From positions 1,710,322 through 1,774,321 of the forward strand of contig NC_018015.1 of the NCBI RefSeq assembly GCF_000265525.1: 64,000 bases of DNA, written 5' to 3'. Under the pieces are notes generated by a model. That model did not search any database. It had not been told where the DNA came from and saw only the letters and a program-made list of their open reading frames with translations. Position 1 is the first letter of the stretch. Each line of letters opens with the position of its first letter. Made by a program: the position numbers and the translations under genes. Shown in pieces: positions 18,224-28,241 of the stretch. The stretch is from Thermococcus cleftensis. Its GTDB lineage: Archaea > Methanobacteriota_B > Thermococci > Thermococcales > Thermococcaceae.

Positions 18224-20005
18224 TCATTCAAGCTCTATCAATGCCTGTCCGGTGTCGACGGTGTCGCCTTCCTTGACGAGGATTTTCTTGATCACTCCGT
18301 CCTTTGGAGCGGGAATCTCGTTCTCCATCTTCATTGCTTCCAGGACGACCAACCCCTGGCCGGTTTTGACTTTTTCGCCCTCCTTGACGAGTATCCTGAG
18401 AATCTTGCCTGGCATTGGGGCGGTGACAACACCCTCACCGGCGGGAGCCGGAGCGGAAACGGCTGGAGCCGGGGCTGGAGACGGCGAAGGAGCCGGCCCG
18501 GAAGCCTGAACACTGGAGGGGGCAGGAACCGAAACGCCGGTACCGGCCACCTGGGGCAGGTATCTGAGCGCGCTCAGGTCAACGCCCTCAACGCCGACCT
18601 CGAACTCGACGCCGTTCACGTAGAGCTTGAACCTCTGAACCGTCTTCGGGAGTCTCGGCTTTCTCCTGCCCTCCCTTCTGGCCCTGAAGAACTCAAGCGC
18701 CACCTGCGGGAAGAGGCAGTAGGTCAGAACGTCCTCCTCCCTCTCCAGGTAGCCGAGCTCCTCAAGCTTTCTCCTGCACTCCTCCAGCCCGGGCCTGAGC
18801 AGGCTTCCGGGCCTTTCGGTTATCGGCTCCTCGTCGCCGAGGACGCGCCTCCTGAGTTCGGGGTTTATCTCTCCCGGCGGTCTGCCGTAGAGGCCCCTTA
18901 TGTAGTTCTTGACCTCCTCCGTTATCCTCTCGTACCTGCCGAAGAGGACGTTGAGAACCGCCTGCGTCCCGACTATCTGACTGGTCGGCGTCACCAGTGG
19001 CGGCCACCCGAGGTCCTCCCTGACGCGCGGAATCTCCTCGAGAACCCCCTGAAGCCGGTCTAGAGCTTTCATCTCCTTCAGCTGGGAGATTAGGTTGGAG
19101 TACATGCCCCCGGGGACCTGGTACTTGAGCACGTAGGGGTTCACCATCAGTGTCTCCTTGTGGAGCAGACCGGAGTACTTCTCTTCCAGCAGTTTCTTGA
19201 GGTAGCGCGAGACCTCGTGTATCAGATCCCTGTCAAGGTGACTCCCAACCGCTTCCGGCAGGGCGTGCCAGATGGTCTGTATGCCCGGCTGGGCCGTTCC
19301 GAAGGCGAGCGGGCTTATCGCGGTGTCTATGTAGTCCGCTCCAGCTTCGACTGCCTTGAGGTAGGTCGCGACCGCCATTCCAGTGGTCGAGTGGGTGTGG
19401 ACATTGACGGGGACGCCATAGCGCTCTTTTATCTCCCTGACCAGTTCATAGGCCCTCCGGGGGGTGAGCAGGGCCGCCATGTCCTTGATCGTGATTACAT
19501 CGACGTCGAGAGCCAAAAGCTCCTCGACCTTTCCCAGGTAATACTCGAGCGTGAAGATCTTTCCGGTGGTGTAAGCGATGGCCCCCTGAACCTCCGCCCC
19601 AACTTCCTTGGCCTTCCTTATCGCAACCTCCATGTTCCTGACGTCGTTGAGTGCATCAAAGACGCGGAAGATGTCTATCCCGTTCCTGTGGGCCAGCTCG
19701 ACGAACTTCTCGACCACGTCATCTGGATAGTGCCTGTAACCCACGACGTTCTGGCCGCGGAGGAGCATCTGAAGCTTGGTCTTCCTGATGTGCTCCCTGA
19801 GGAGCCTCAACCGCTCCCAGGGGTCCTCGTTGAGGTAGCGTATGCAGACGTCAAAGGTAGCCCCTCCCCAGACCTCCATGGAGTAGAAGCCGATCCTGTC
19901 CATCTTCTCGGCTATCGCCAGCATATCGTCGGTGGTCATTCTCGTCGCTATGAGGGACTGGTGGGCGTCCCGGAAGGTGGTGTCTATGATTTCAACCCTG
20001 GCCAT
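18224..20005 (-). CDS. pycB: Pyruvate/oxaloacetate carboxyltransferase with C-terminal biotin domain
   Basis: A 593-residue protein made of a carboxyltransferase TIM barrel (IIDTTFRDAHQSLIATR at the start, EVWGGATFDVCIRYL near 55), a conserved PYC-OADA region, an Ala/Pro/Ser-rich linker near 505-535 and a biotinyl domain. The biotinylation motif is VLEAMKMENE. The enzyme would be the carboxyltransferase half of pyruvate carboxylase or the alpha subunit of a sodium-pumping oxaloacetate decarboxylase. Neither a biotin carboxylase nor a beta subunit is in the window, so the choice stays open. Start 20005 follows GGGGTGA. The biotin ligase needed to activate it lies 1 kb away. Confidence 0.88.
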   Translation of the reverse strand: MARVEIIDTTFRDAHQSLIATRMTTDDMLAIAEKMDRIGFYSMEVWGGATFDVCIRYLNEDPWERLRLLREHIRKTKLQMLLRGQNVVGYRHYPDDVVEKFVELAHRNGIDIFRVFDALNDVRNMEVAIRKAKEVGAEVQGAIAYTTGKIFTLEYYLGKVEELLALDVDVITIKDMAALLTPRRAYELVREIKERYGVPVNVHTHSTTGMAVATYLKAVEAGADYIDTAISPLAFGTAQPGIQTIWHALPEAVGSHLDRDLIHEVSRYLKKLLEEKYSGLLHKETLMVNPYVLKYQVPGGMYSNLISQLKEMKALDRLQGVLEEIPRVREDLGWPPLVTPTSQIVGTQAVLNVLFGRYERITEEVKNYIRGLYGRPPGEINPELRRRVLGDEEPITERPGSLLRPGLEECRRKLEELGYLEREEDVLTYCLFPQVALEFFRARREGRRKPRLPKTVQRFKLYVNGVEFEVGVEGVDLSALRYLPQVAGTGVSVPAPSSVQASGPAPSPSPAPAPAVSAPAPAGEGVVTAPMPGKILRILVKEGEKVKTGQGLVVLEAMKMENEIPAPKDGVIKKILVKEGDTVDTGQALIELE

Positions 20006-20111
20006 GTTGGTCACCCCTTCGGTTCCGTTGTGAGACGGTACAAAGCCCTGGCCTTAAAAGGATTGCGGCGAAAGGAGAAAAGAATATCGGCAAAAGTCGA
20101 AATAACTGAAA

Positions 20112-20957
20112 TCAGAGAAGCCCCTCGGCTTTCGCCGCTTCCTCCGGGTCCTCGTTCCTGTGGACGACGCGGAGGAGGGCCTTTATAAATGGCTCCGGGT
20201 TCTCGCGCTGGAAGATGTTCCTGCCAACGACCGCTCCGGCGCCACCGGCCTCTATGACCTCCCAGACGAGGTTGAGGAAGTCCACGGGGTTCTCAGCCTT
20301 GGCCCCTCCGCTGAGGAGAACCGGAACGCCGGCGGCGGCATCAACGACCTTGGCAAAGCTCTCCCTCGAGCCGGTCCAGTAGGTCTTTATCATGTCTGCC
20401 CCGCTCTCGACGGCCGCCCTCGCGCCGTACATGACGACGCGGTAGTCCTCTTTCCTGCCGTACTTCTCGTTTATGTACGGTCCGCGCGGGTAGGCGAACT
20501 GGACGACCGGGAAGCCCAGGTCATGGGCGTAGCTCGCTATCTCGGCGAACTGGCGCATCATGACGTCTTCCTGTGGGGAACCCCAGTAAACGGTCGCCGC
20601 TACCGCATCGGCGCCCAGCTTTATCGCGTCCTCGACATAGCCGAGCTGGCTCTGGAGGAGCTGGTCGTCCTTCGGGCGGAGGTTTGTCTTGCTGGTGAGC
20701 TTGATCATCAGACCGACGTTGGGCTTAACCTCATCGCCCGCCATTCTCACGAGGCCCGGGAGCATCATGACGCCGTCGATTCCGGCCCTGACGACCTTCC
20801 TGAGGATTATCCGCGGGTTCACGTGCTCCCAGTGCTCCTCGAAGTCCGTCGGCCCGTGCTCAAAGCCGTGGTCCATCGCAAAGATAAGTGCCCTTCCGTC
20901 CCTCCGGAAGAAGCGCCTCATTCTCCTCCTGATGCCAACGCTCTGGTACGCGTCCAT
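20112..20957 (-). CDS. fba: Class I fructose-bisphosphate aldolase, archaeal (DhnA) type
   Basis: A 281-residue archaeal class I aldolase. [14 protein letters not shown] near residue 22, [11 protein letters not shown] near 125 and the Schiff-base lysine in [11 protein letters not shown] near 190 are visible, with [12 protein letters not shown] as the phosphate-binding end. It cleaves fructose 1,6-bisphosphate in the modified Embden-Meyerhof pathway and works in reverse in gluconeogenesis. ATG 20957 sits beside a Thermococcales glycolytic motif whose half-site contains its ribosome-binding site, so control by the sugar-responsive regulator Tgr/TrmBL1 is likely. Confidence 0.93.
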   Translation of the reverse strand: MDAYQSVGIRRRMRRFFRRDGRALIFAMDHGFEHGPTDFEEHWEHVNPRIILRKVVRAGIDGVMMLPGLVRMAGDEVKPNVGLMIKLTSKTNLRPKDDQLLQSQLGYVEDAIKLGADAVAATVYWGSPQEDVMMRQFAEIASYAHDLGFPVVQFAYPRGPYINEKYGRKEDYRVVMYGARAAVESGADMIKTYWTGSRESFAKVVDAAAGVPVLLSGGAKAENPVDFLNLVWEVIEAGGAGAVVGRNIFQRENPEPFIKALLRVVHRNEDPEEAAKAEGLL

Positions 20958-20960
20958 ACT

Positions 20961-20977
20961 AATCACCGGGAGTGATA
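20961..20977 (-). promoter_or_regulatory. Thermococcales glycolytic motif (Tgr/TrmBL1 site) of fba
   Basis: On the minus strand the sequence TATCAC-TCCCG-GTGATT matches the TATCAC-N5-GTGATA consensus at 11 of 12 defined positions. A TATA-like CTTAAATC lies about 15-25 bases farther upstream, near 20989-20998. The motif is therefore between TATA and start codon, around the expected transcription start. In the known regulon that position goes with repression when sugars are absent. The right half-site GGTGAT doubles as the ribosome-binding site of fba. Confidence 0.7.
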
Positions 20978-21050
20978 TATTCTTTGAGGATTTAAGGTTT
21001 TTGGGCAAAGGTTGTTTAAGGAGTCCATGGAAATCGCTTTGGTGGTGGAA

Positions 21051-21764
21051 ATGGAACGCATCATCGGAAGAAAGCTCATAATCCTGGACGAAGCAGGCTC
21101 CACCAATGAGTATGCGAAGCGAATTGCCCAGAATGTCCCGGAGGGAACGGTTGTCGTGGCGAAGCGGCAGACTGCTGGGAGGGGCAGGAAGGGGAGGAGA
21201 TGGGAATCGCCCGAGGGCGGCCTGTGGCTCAGTGTCGTTCTCAAGCCTCCCAGAGTGGATCCGCGGCTCGTCTTCGTCGGTGCTCTAGCTGTTGTTGATA
21301 CCCTCTCCAACTTCGGAATCCACTCCGGTGTAAAGTGGCCCAACGATGTCTGGGTCTCCGGGAGGAAGATAGCCGGAATCCTAGCTGAGGGAAAGGCTGG
21401 AGAATACGCGGTTCTGGGGATAGGGCTGAACGTGAACAACGATGTTCCTGAGGAGCTCGGGAAAATGGCGACCTCGATGAGGGAGATCCTTGGCCGCGAG
21501 GTTTCCCTGTCAGAGGTCTTCCACACCCTCGTTGGGAATCTCGATCACTGGTACGGACTCTTTCTCAATGGACGAGACGGTGAGATAGTATCCGCGCTGA
21601 AGGAGAGGAGCATTATCCTTGGGAAGGAAGTCAAGATAATCGACGATGAAACAGAACTCGTTGGCAGGGCTGTGGACATAGATGTGGACGGTGCGCTGGT
21701 TCTCGAAACGCCGGGGGGTAGAGTGCGGGTGCTTCACGGCGACGTTTCTCTCAGATTTCTCTAA
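21051..21764 (+). CDS. birA: Biotin-protein ligase
   Basis: A 237-residue biotin-[carboxylase] ligase without an N-terminal DNA-binding domain. Motifs are [12 protein letters not shown] near residue 12, the biotinyl-AMP loop [17 protein letters not shown] near 47-63, VKWPNDVWV near 97 and KIAGILAEG. It transfers biotin to the lysine of the carrier domain encoded at 18.2 kb. Start 21051 follows GGTGGTGG; earlier in-frame starts lack such a signal. It is divergent from fba and followed by a T-rich tract near 21773-21781. Confidence 0.92.
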   Translation: MERIIGRKLIILDEAGSTNEYAKRIAQNVPEGTVVVAKRQTAGRGRKGRRWESPEGGLWLSVVLKPPRVDPRLVFVGALAVVDTLSNFGIHSGVKWPNDVWVSGRKIAGILAEGKAGEYAVLGIGLNVNNDVPEELGKMATSMREILGREVSLSEVFHTLVGNLDHWYGLFLNGRDGEIVSALKERSIILGKEVKIIDDETELVGRAVDIDVDGALVLETPGGRVRVLHGDVSLRFL

Positions 21765-21867
21765 CTTCTCCACAATTTTTTGTCACTTCTCCAATTTTCT
21801 TTGGCAAAAGTTAATATAATGTCGCTATTGAAGCTATTTCGATGTCATTCTTGGAGGGGTGAAACCA

Positions 21868-23142
21868 ATGGGAAGGGGTGCACTAAGAGCATATCTTGAA
21901 ATCCCCGTGCTCCACAAGATCCTCGCTGGGCTCGTACTGGGTGTTATCTTTGGTATACTGCTCCCAGGGTATTCAGCAACCTTAAAACCGCTCGGAGACC
22001 TCTTTGTGAGACTCCTGAAGATGCTAGTGATGCCCATAATACTGTTCTCACTGGTAGTCGGCGCCGCCAGCATCAACCCAGCGCGGCTCGGAAGGGTTGG
22101 CGTCAAGATAATCTTCTACTACCTAGTGACCTCGGCCTTTGCGGTGTTCTTTGGACTGCTGATGGGCAACATCTTTAAACCTGGAACCGGGATACACCTT
22201 GGGACCGACGCTGGAAAGGCCATAGGGGCGGAGGCCCCGTCTCTCGTCCAGACACTCCTAAACATCGTCCCAACTAACCCCTTCGCAGCACTTTCAAGCG
22301 GCCAGGTCCTGCCCACTATATTCTTCGCCATAGTCTTTGGAATAGCTATCAGCTACCTCATGAACAGTGAAGATGAAAGGATCAGGAGCTCAGCCGAGAC
22401 GCTTTTCAGAGCTATGGACGCCTCCGCCGAGGCGATGTACAAGATAGTCGCCGGCGTCATGCAGTACGCTCCAATAGGTGTCTTCGCCCTGATTTACTAC
22501 GTCATCGGTCAGTTTGGCCCGAACGTCGCCGGACCGCTTGTCGAGGTCGTGGTAGCGGTTTACCTTGGTCTGATCCTCCAGATTCTCCTCGTCTACGGCG
22601 TCCTGCTCAAGGTCTTCGGCATCGACCCGCTTAAGTTCCTCAAGAAGGCCAAGGACGCCATGATTACTGCTTTTGTTACCCGGAGTTCCAGCGGAACGCT
22701 ACCGGTTACGATGCGCGTTGCCGAGGAAGAGATGGGCGTTGGTAAGGGAATATTCTCCTTCACGCTGCCCCTCGGTGCGACGATAAACATGGACGGAACC
22801 GCGCTCTACCAGGGTGTCACCGTGCTCTTCGTTGCGAACGCAATAGGCCAGCCGCTGACGCTCGAGCAGCAGCTCGTGGTCGTCCTCACGGCGGTTCTGG
22901 CTTCGATAGGAACGGCCGGAGTTCCCGGCGCGGGAGCCATAATGCTCGCCATGGTTCTCCAGAGCGTCGGTCTCGACCTCACGGCCGGAAGTCCTGTTGC
23001 CCTGGCATATGCCATGATACTCGGAATCGACGCAATCCTTGACATGGGCAGGACGATGGTGAACGTCACCGGCGACCTGGCAGGAACGACCATTGTTGCC
23101 AAGACGGAAGGAGAACTGGACTCTTCCAAGTGGACGGGCTGA
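21868..23142 (+). CDS. Sodium/aspartate symporter of the GltPh type
   Basis: A 424-residue DAACS transporter very close to the structurally known P. horikoshii GltPh. The core signatures are intact: RSSSGTLP near HP1, [10 protein letters not shown] in TM7, the HP2 region [14 protein letters not shown] and the TM8 end [14 protein letters not shown]. Such proteins couple aspartate uptake to three sodium ions in a trimeric elevator mechanism. The ATG at 21868 has GGAGG at proper distance, while a GTG at 21859 is too near. A TATA-like TTAATATA is at 21811-21818. Confidence 0.93.
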   Translation: MGRGALRAYLEIPVLHKILAGLVLGVIFGILLPGYSATLKPLGDLFVRLLKMLVMPIILFSLVVGAASINPARLGRVGVKIIFYYLVTSAFAVFFGLLMGNIFKPGTGIHLGTDAGKAIGAEAPSLVQTLLNIVPTNPFAALSSGQVLPTIFFAIVFGIAISYLMNSEDERIRSSAETLFRAMDASAEAMYKIVAGVMQYAPIGVFALIYYVIGQFGPNVAGPLVEVVVAVYLGLILQILLVYGVLLKVFGIDPLKFLKKAKDAMITAFVTRSSSGTLPVTMRVAEEEMGVGKGIFSFTLPLGATINMDGTALYQGVTVLFVANAIGQPLTLEQQLVVVLTAVLASIGTAGVPGAGAIMLAMVLQSVGLDLTAGSPVALAYAMILGIDAILDMGRTMVNVTGDLAGTTIVAKTEGELDSSKWTG

Positions 23143-23264
23143 ACTCTCTGTCCTCTCATTTTTCCCTGTGTTGGCTGGCTCTCTCTTCTGGCCTCTCTGG
23201 GATAAAGTTAAATACCCCAAGGTGGCGCTAACTACCAGCACAGGTAGAATGGAGGTAATGTGTA

Positions 23265-24731
23265 ATGAAAAGAGTCCTTGCGGTCATTTTCGCCGCGATT
23301 CTCCTGGCGTCCTTCGTTGGCCCGGGCTTTGTTTCGGCCGAGGAGGTTCAGGTTTACAAGCAGGACTTCACCTTCAAGATAATCCTCCTGCCCAACGGCA
23401 GCGCCAACATAACCATGACCAGCGTCTGGCTGGGGCCGAAGGAGGAAATAGACAAGCAGATAGAGAGCATACTCAACGAGACCCAGAACGGCAACATGAC
23501 GCTAGAGGAAGCCATAAAGAAGTTCGAGCAGGAGCAGCTCGCCAGGTACATTCAGGGCCTCACCCAGGCCGGGGTCAAGCTTGTGAACGAGAGCATGAAG
23601 TCCTACGGCATAGAGGAGGGCAACAACATAACCCTCGTCTTCAACACGATAGCCCTGGACTACGCCAGGTACTACTCCTACGACCACTACTGGGAGCTCT
23701 GGGTGGACCCCACGAGGGGCTACGGCTCGATGATGGTTCCCGACACCGGCTTCCCCTTCGGCATAGAGGCCAACAACACGTTCATAGTTGTCCTCCCGCC
23801 CAATGCGACTCTGCTTAGCTATCCCAAGCCCTTCGTCAAGCAGTACAACCAGAGCCGCTTTGAAGTCGAGTCGAGTGCCGATGGAAACACCGTCGTCGTG
23901 CGCTCCTACATCTACCTCGAGCCCTGGCTAACCCCCGACGGCTACAAGGCGCTCTTTGGTGACTACAATGACTATTACATTCGCTACAAGACCCCCTACG
24001 AGGGAGTCGAGCACTACGAGAAGAGCATAACCAACGAGTACGTCACCCTCGACATCTACGCCAACGGCACCGTGAGGCTTCACATGAAGGACGAGTACGT
24101 TGAACCCCTCAGGGACGTCATCGCCAGGAAGGCGGAGATAGTCTCCTACGGCGTCCAGAACGTGACGGAGTACATACTGAGGACCTACTCCCTGGCCCTC
24201 GGCTACCAGGGTGCCATAGTGGACGGGGGCAAGGTCACCATTCTCGGGCTCAACGAGACCACGGCGCCCCTCGTCATCGACGCCGAGTACACCCTTAGGA
24301 ACTTCACCCGGTACGAGAACGGCTCCTACGTCTACACCTTCGACCCCACCCTCGGAATGGCCGATAGCCTGACTTCAAGGAGCGAGTACGAGGTGAACAA
24401 CACCCTCTACCTCACCCTCAACCTCTCGGACGGCGGCGACTTCCTGGAGATACCCTCCAACATAAGCCGCGAGCTGAAGGGCAATCGCTTTACCATGACC
24501 GTGGTTAGGGAAGGCAACACCCTAAAAATCACCTCGAACGTTTACATACGCTACGGCGCCCAGCCGGAGGACGTTAAGGCCCTCCTCGCCAACTACACCA
24601 GCGCCACCGTAAGGTACACCCTGCCGGCCGAAGGGGCGAACGGAGGAATGAGTGACACACAGAAGATGGTCGCAGCCATAGCCGCGGTGCTCATCATAGC
24701 CCTGGCGATAGCCTTCTGGAAGAAGCGCTGA
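23265..24731 (+). CDS. Secreted, C-terminally anchored glycoprotein-like protein, function unknown
   Basis: A 488-residue protein with a clear signal peptide (MKRVLAVIFAAILLASFVGP, cleavage likely near VSAEE). A long extracellular part contains more than ten NxS/T sequons. A single C-terminal membrane helix (MVAAIAAVLIIALAIAFW) is closed by KKR. This layout is typical of cell-surface proteins held in the membrane. No enzymatic motif is seen. The start has GGAGG at 23252-23256 region and ATG 23265. It stands alone between the aspartate symporter and AlaX. Confidence 0.7.
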   Translation: MKRVLAVIFAAILLASFVGPGFVSAEEVQVYKQDFTFKIILLPNGSANITMTSVWLGPKEEIDKQIESILNETQNGNMTLEEAIKKFEQEQLARYIQGLTQAGVKLVNESMKSYGIEEGNNITLVFNTIALDYARYYSYDHYWELWVDPTRGYGSMMVPDTGFPFGIEANNTFIVVLPPNATLLSYPKPFVKQYNQSRFEVESSADGNTVVVRSYIYLEPWLTPDGYKALFGDYNDYYIRYKTPYEGVEHYEKSITNEYVTLDIYANGTVRLHMKDEYVEPLRDVIARKAEIVSYGVQNVTEYILRTYSLALGYQGAIVDGGKVTILGLNETTAPLVIDAEYTLRNFTRYENGSYVYTFDPTLGMADSLTSRSEYEVNNTLYLTLNLSDGGDFLEIPSNISRELKGNRFTMTVVREGNTLKITSNVYIRYGAQPEDVKALLANYTSATVRYTLPAEGANGGMSDTQKMVAAIAAVLIIALAIAFWKKR

Positions 24732-24732
24732 G

Positions 24733-24750
24733 CTTTCTTTTCTCCCATTT
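24733..24750 (+). terminator. Pyrimidine-rich terminator after the surface-protein gene
   Basis: CTTTCTTTTCTCCCATTT immediately follows the stop codon. T-rich tracts without a required hairpin are the usual intrinsic terminators in Thermococcales. Confidence 0.45.
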
Positions 24751-24808
24751 CCTTCCCCGTTTCGATACCCATTTAAAGGAGCGCTCCCACTTTTATGTGG
24801 TGGTCTCA

Positions 24809-25450
24809 ATGACGAGGAAGCTCTACTACGAGGACGCCTACCTGAGGGAGGCCAGTGCCAAGGTTCTGGAAGTGAGGGACAACGCCCTCCTCCTTGACCA
24901 GACCATCTTCTACCCGACCGGCGGCGGCCAGCCCCACGACAGGGGGACGATAAACGGCGTTGATGTTCTCGATGTCTACAAGGACGATGCAGGCAACGTC
25001 TGGCACGTGGTGGCTGAACCCGAGAGGTTCAAGCCTAACGATGAGGTCGAGCTGAAGATAGACTGGGACTACAGGTACAGGCTCATGAGGATACACACGG
25101 CCATGCACCTGCTGGAGCACGTGCTGAACCTCGTTCTGCCGGGCGAGTGGAAGCTCTACGGAAGCGGAATGAGCGTCGAGAAGGGCAGATACGACATACT
25201 TTACCCCGAGAACGTGAACCAGTGGAAGGAGCAGATTATAGAGACCTTCAACCGGCTCGTCGACGAGGGCGGAGAGATGAGGATATGGTGGGAAGGGGAA
25301 ACGCGCTACACCCAGATAAGGGACTTCGAAATCATTCCCTGCGGTGGGACGCACGTGAGGGACATAAGGGAGATAGGCCACCTCAAGAAGTTCAAGCGCT
25401 CCAGCCTGGGAAAGGGGAAGCAGAGGCTGGAGATATGGCTTGAGGATTGA
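24809..25450 (+). CDS. alaX: Alanyl-tRNA editing protein AlaX-M
   Basis: A 213-residue free-standing editing domain related to AlaRS. Zinc ligands are seen in HTAMHLLEHV near residue 95 and CGGTHVRD near 182. FYPTGGGQPHDRG near residue 32 is the conserved glycine-rich motif of the longer AlaX-M/L forms. It hydrolyses Ser-tRNA(Ala), and possibly Gly-tRNA(Ala), in trans, preventing serine misincorporation. ATG 24809 is preferred over a GTG four codons earlier because GGTGG precedes it. A T-rich terminator follows. Confidence 0.92.
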   Translation: MTRKLYYEDAYLREASAKVLEVRDNALLLDQTIFYPTGGGQPHDRGTINGVDVLDVYKDDAGNVWHVVAEPERFKPNDEVELKIDWDYRYRLMRIHTAMHLLEHVLNLVLPGEWKLYGSGMSVEKGRYDILYPENVNQWKEQIIETFNRLVDEGGEMRIWWEGETRYTQIRDFEIIPCGGTHVRDIREIGHLKKFKRSSLGKGKQRLEIWLED

Positions 25451-25464
25451 GCTTTCTTTTTTAT
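25451..25464 (+). terminator. T-rich terminator after alaX
   Basis: GCTTTCTTTTTTAT directly after the alaX stop codon, the same form as the terminator at 24.7 kb. Confidence 0.5.
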
Positions 25465-25540
25465 CCTGCACCGGGGCACCTTGATCAAACTTGCATACAG
25501 GGGCACTAAGACCTAAGCCAGCGGTTGGTTCCCCAGAGCA

Positions 25541-25554
25541 GATAAAAAAGAAAA
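25541..25554 (-). terminator. T-rich terminator after cas3
   Basis: On the minus strand the sequence reads TTTTCTTTTTTATC, about 80 bases beyond the cas3 stop, and would end the cas1-cas2-cas4-cas3 transcript. Confidence 0.45.
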
Positions 25555-25631
25555 CGTTCAAAATACTGGAAAGGCAATGACCTTTGGAACCGCTTTGGAG
25601 TCGTACGTGGTGGCTTTAGAGGCTCTGCACT

Positions 25632-27749
25632 CTAGAACATGATCAGTCCCGTCTTTTCCTCCTTAAGGCCGACCTCCGGATCGTAGTCCATCTCTATCCC
25701 AAAGACCCCAAACCTGTCGTAAAGGTCTCCGCTGTGGGTTCTTGCCCTGTTCAGTACCCAGATGGGGACGTTGAGTGTGTGCTCTATGACATAAACTGCC
25801 GCGTCTAGACGCTCCCTCTCGGTCATGTCCTCCCAGCTGGAGGCGAGTTCCAGAGCCTTCTCCAGGTACGGCCTTGGAACCGCCGGCAGGCTGATGAACG
25901 TGTCCCGCGTGGAGAGTAGCTTCTCGCCCTTCGACCACTTTGTTATCCTCCTTAACCCGTCCCTGCTCCTCCAGAGGAACCTTTTCTTAAGCTCCCTCTC
26001 GTACTCGTCCCATATCGAGCTGTAAAAGCGGTCGTTCAGTCTCAGAAGCTCAAGCTCGCTTTCCGCACCTTCTAGCTCCCCCACAAGGTTGAGGGACTCG
26101 TCGAACGCCTTCTCGTTGTAGGGAAGGTGTTTTTTGCTTCCCTCCGGCTCGAAGATATAGGCAACTCCCTCCTTTCTTCCCCTCCGGTTCACCCTGCCAA
26201 GGCGCTGTATCAACGCGTCTATAGGAGCTACCTCAGTGTACATGATGTCGTAGTCTATGTCAAGCGAAACCTCCACAACCTGCGTCGCCACGAGGATTCC
26301 ACTCCCGATGGACTCCACCAGTTCCATCTTCCGCCTCTTATCCCTGTTTATGAAGCGCGAGTGGAAGAGGTAAACGTCATCTCTCCTTTTCCTCAACTCC
26401 TCATAAAGCCTCCTCGCCCTGCCAACGGTGTTGGCAACGACCAGAACCTTTCCCCTCTCCCGACAGATTTCATCGACGGCGTTGAAAAGGCTCCCCTCCC
26501 CAACCTTTATCCTAACCCTCCTGCGTGAACTGTACCTTGAAGCCACCCGTTCCTCAGGCAGGAGTTCTTTCAGACCCCGCTTTTCGAGTTCCTCCTTCAG
26601 CGGGGCGGGCAAGGTGGCGGACATTACCGTAACTTTGGTGCCCAGATACTTGAGGGCATACTCGATGCCATCGAGGATAAGTGAGAGCGTGAAGGGCGTG
26701 TACGCGTGGATCTCGTCGATTATCCAGTGCGCTCCCCTGAGCGCGAACTCCCTGACGGAAAATCGCGGGTAGTTCAGGAACGCCAGGAGAATCTGATCGA
26801 TGGTCGAAACGAAGACGGGCCTCATGGCGTAGCGGTGGAGGAGCCTCTCCTCAAGTGCACCCCGATGGTAGAGGCTGAGGAACAGCATACCGTGGGCAAA
26901 GGAAACCCTGTCGGCCCCAAAAACTGCCTCGAAACGTTTCCTCATGGCCTCCGTCGTGGTTATCGTGGGAAGGGAGTAGACGACCTTCGCGGAATCGTCG
27001 GGCGTTGCCAGCAGGCTCGTCTCGGTTTTCCCATCGCCTGTGGGAAGCCTGAAGTAGCCGCCCCCCTTCCCCAAAACCTCTCTCTGGTATGGTCTGAGGG
27101 AGAAACCCCTGGAGGACAGGTACTCAACCACCCTCTCCCGCACTTCGCTCCCGCTCCTGAGGTGGTACGAGTCAGCCGAGAGGCCCGCGCTGTCGAGCCA
27201 GTCCGAAACCCTCAGGAGGCCGTTGAAGAGCGTGTATAGGGACCTCAGCCTCACCTCTCCCTCTGGCCCGGTAAAGCCATACTTCCTCGCCAGCCTTCCC
27301 GCTACGAGCCAGTTCCGGACGTCCTTAGCCGTATCGGCCGGGCTGGAGATGGGAACGTCATCAACTACAAGACCGACCCCCCCGTGTATCTCCTCTCTGT
27401 AGAGCGCTGAGTGGAGGTCGGAGTGGTGCGTCAGGATCGAGGCCAGCGCCACCGTCCTGTACGGCTCGGGACAGTCGAGAAAGCGGGAGGCGAGTTCAAT
27501 CCCGAGGTAAGCGTGGGGCGGTGCCCTTCGTAGTTTCCCCTCAAGCTTCGCCTGGAACATGTCGTCGAGCTTTCCGACGTCGTGCAGGAACGCGTGCCGG
27601 GTGAGACAATCATCGAGCGCCTCATCGTGCGGTATCCTCCGGAGGAGCTCGCGCGCAATCCTCTCAACGCCCGTGGAATGCTCGTAAAGGCTCCGGTTGG
27701 GTTTTGCCATCTTCCTTTTCATGAGTTCAACCAGCTCATTCCACTCCAT
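25632..27749 (-). CDS. cas3: CRISPR-associated helicase/nuclease Cas3 (HD-helicase fusion)
   Basis: A 705-residue Cas3. The N-terminal HD nuclease domain (about 1-190) has LYEHSTGVER, HAFLHDVGKLD and LTHHSDLH. The superfamily 2 helicase follows: Walker A-like PTGDGKTET near 235, Walker B box WIIDEIHAY, motif III SATLPAP, and C-terminal motifs VATQVVEVSLDIDYD and LIQRLGRVNRRG. Cas3 is recruited by the R-looped effector complex and degrades the target DNA. It is the last gene of the adaptation-side operon; its start (GTGATG) overlaps the region just after the cas4 stop. Confidence 0.95.
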   Translation of the reverse strand: MEWNELVELMKRKMAKPNRSLYEHSTGVERIARELLRRIPHDEALDDCLTRHAFLHDVGKLDDMFQAKLEGKLRRAPPHAYLGIELASRFLDCPEPYRTVALASILTHHSDLHSALYREEIHGGVGLVVDDVPISSPADTAKDVRNWLVAGRLARKYGFTGPEGEVRLRSLYTLFNGLLRVSDWLDSAGLSADSYHLRSGSEVRERVVEYLSSRGFSLRPYQREVLGKGGGYFRLPTGDGKTETSLLATPDDSAKVVYSLPTITTTEAMRKRFEAVFGADRVSFAHGMLFLSLYHRGALEERLLHRYAMRPVFVSTIDQILLAFLNYPRFSVREFALRGAHWIIDEIHAYTPFTLSLILDGIEYALKYLGTKVTVMSATLPAPLKEELEKRGLKELLPEERVASRYSSRRRVRIKVGEGSLFNAVDEICRERGKVLVVANTVGRARRLYEELRKRRDDVYLFHSRFINRDKRRKMELVESIGSGILVATQVVEVSLDIDYDIMYTEVAPIDALIQRLGRVNRRGRKEGVAYIFEPEGSKKHLPYNEKAFDESLNLVGELEGAESELELLRLNDRFYSSIWDEYERELKKRFLWRSRDGLRRITKWSKGEKLLSTRDTFISLPAVPRPYLEKALELASSWEDMTERERLDAAVYVIEHTLNVPIWVLNRARTHSGDLYDRFGVFGIEMDYDPEVGLKEEKTGLIMF

Positions 27750-27752
27750 CAC

Positions 27753-28241
27753 TCACACCCAGCAGAAGTCCCTGTAGGCGCATCTTCTGCAGTACGGTTT
27801 CCTCTCTGCCCTTGGAGGGGTCTCAAGGGCTATAATCCTTTCGATGTCCGAGATGGCCCCCTCGATGATGGCGACGTCCTCCTCCGATAACACCACTTCC
27901 TCCCGTTTTCCCTCCCGGGGATACGCTATAACCCCCCTGGCCTCCGTTCCGGCTTTCTTCAGCAGGTAGAGATAATACTTCAACTGCCACCTCGCGGGTT
28001 CTTCGAGCTTTGAGCTCTTCTTGACCTCAACCACCTCAACGCCGTCCCCCTCGATGACGACGTCGAGCTTGACGTCGCCCAGAATAACCTCCTTCCAGCC
28101 CCTCTCGTACGACTCCCCGTGAATGAGCCTGCCGATAAGCATGTCCTCGTTCTCAAAGTCGAACTGAAGCCCCCTTGAGAAGAACCACAGCTCCCGCTCG
28201 CAGGTGAAGTAGTACTGAACCATAACCCCCGTGATCCTCAA
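27753..28241 (-). CDS. cas4: CRISPR adaptation exonuclease Cas4
   Basis: A 162-residue RecB-family nuclease. One cysteine near residue 14 (YFTCERELWFF) and three at the C-terminus (YCRRCAYRDFCWV) form the iron-sulfur cluster site. Nuclease motifs are seen in LGDVKLDVV and VVEVKKSSK. Cas4 trims and selects prespacers with correct PAM for Cas1-Cas2. The gene starts at TTG 28241 overlapping the cas2 stop, with GGGGGAG upstream, and abuts cas3. Confidence 0.95.
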   Translation of the reverse strand: MRITGVMVQYYFTCERELWFFSRGLQFDFENEDMLIGRLIHGESYERGWKEVILGDVKLDVVIEGDGVEVVEVKKSSKLEEPARWQLKYYLYLLKKAGTEARGVIAYPREGKREEVVLSEEDVAIIEGAISDIERIIALETPPRAERKPYCRRCAYRDFCWV

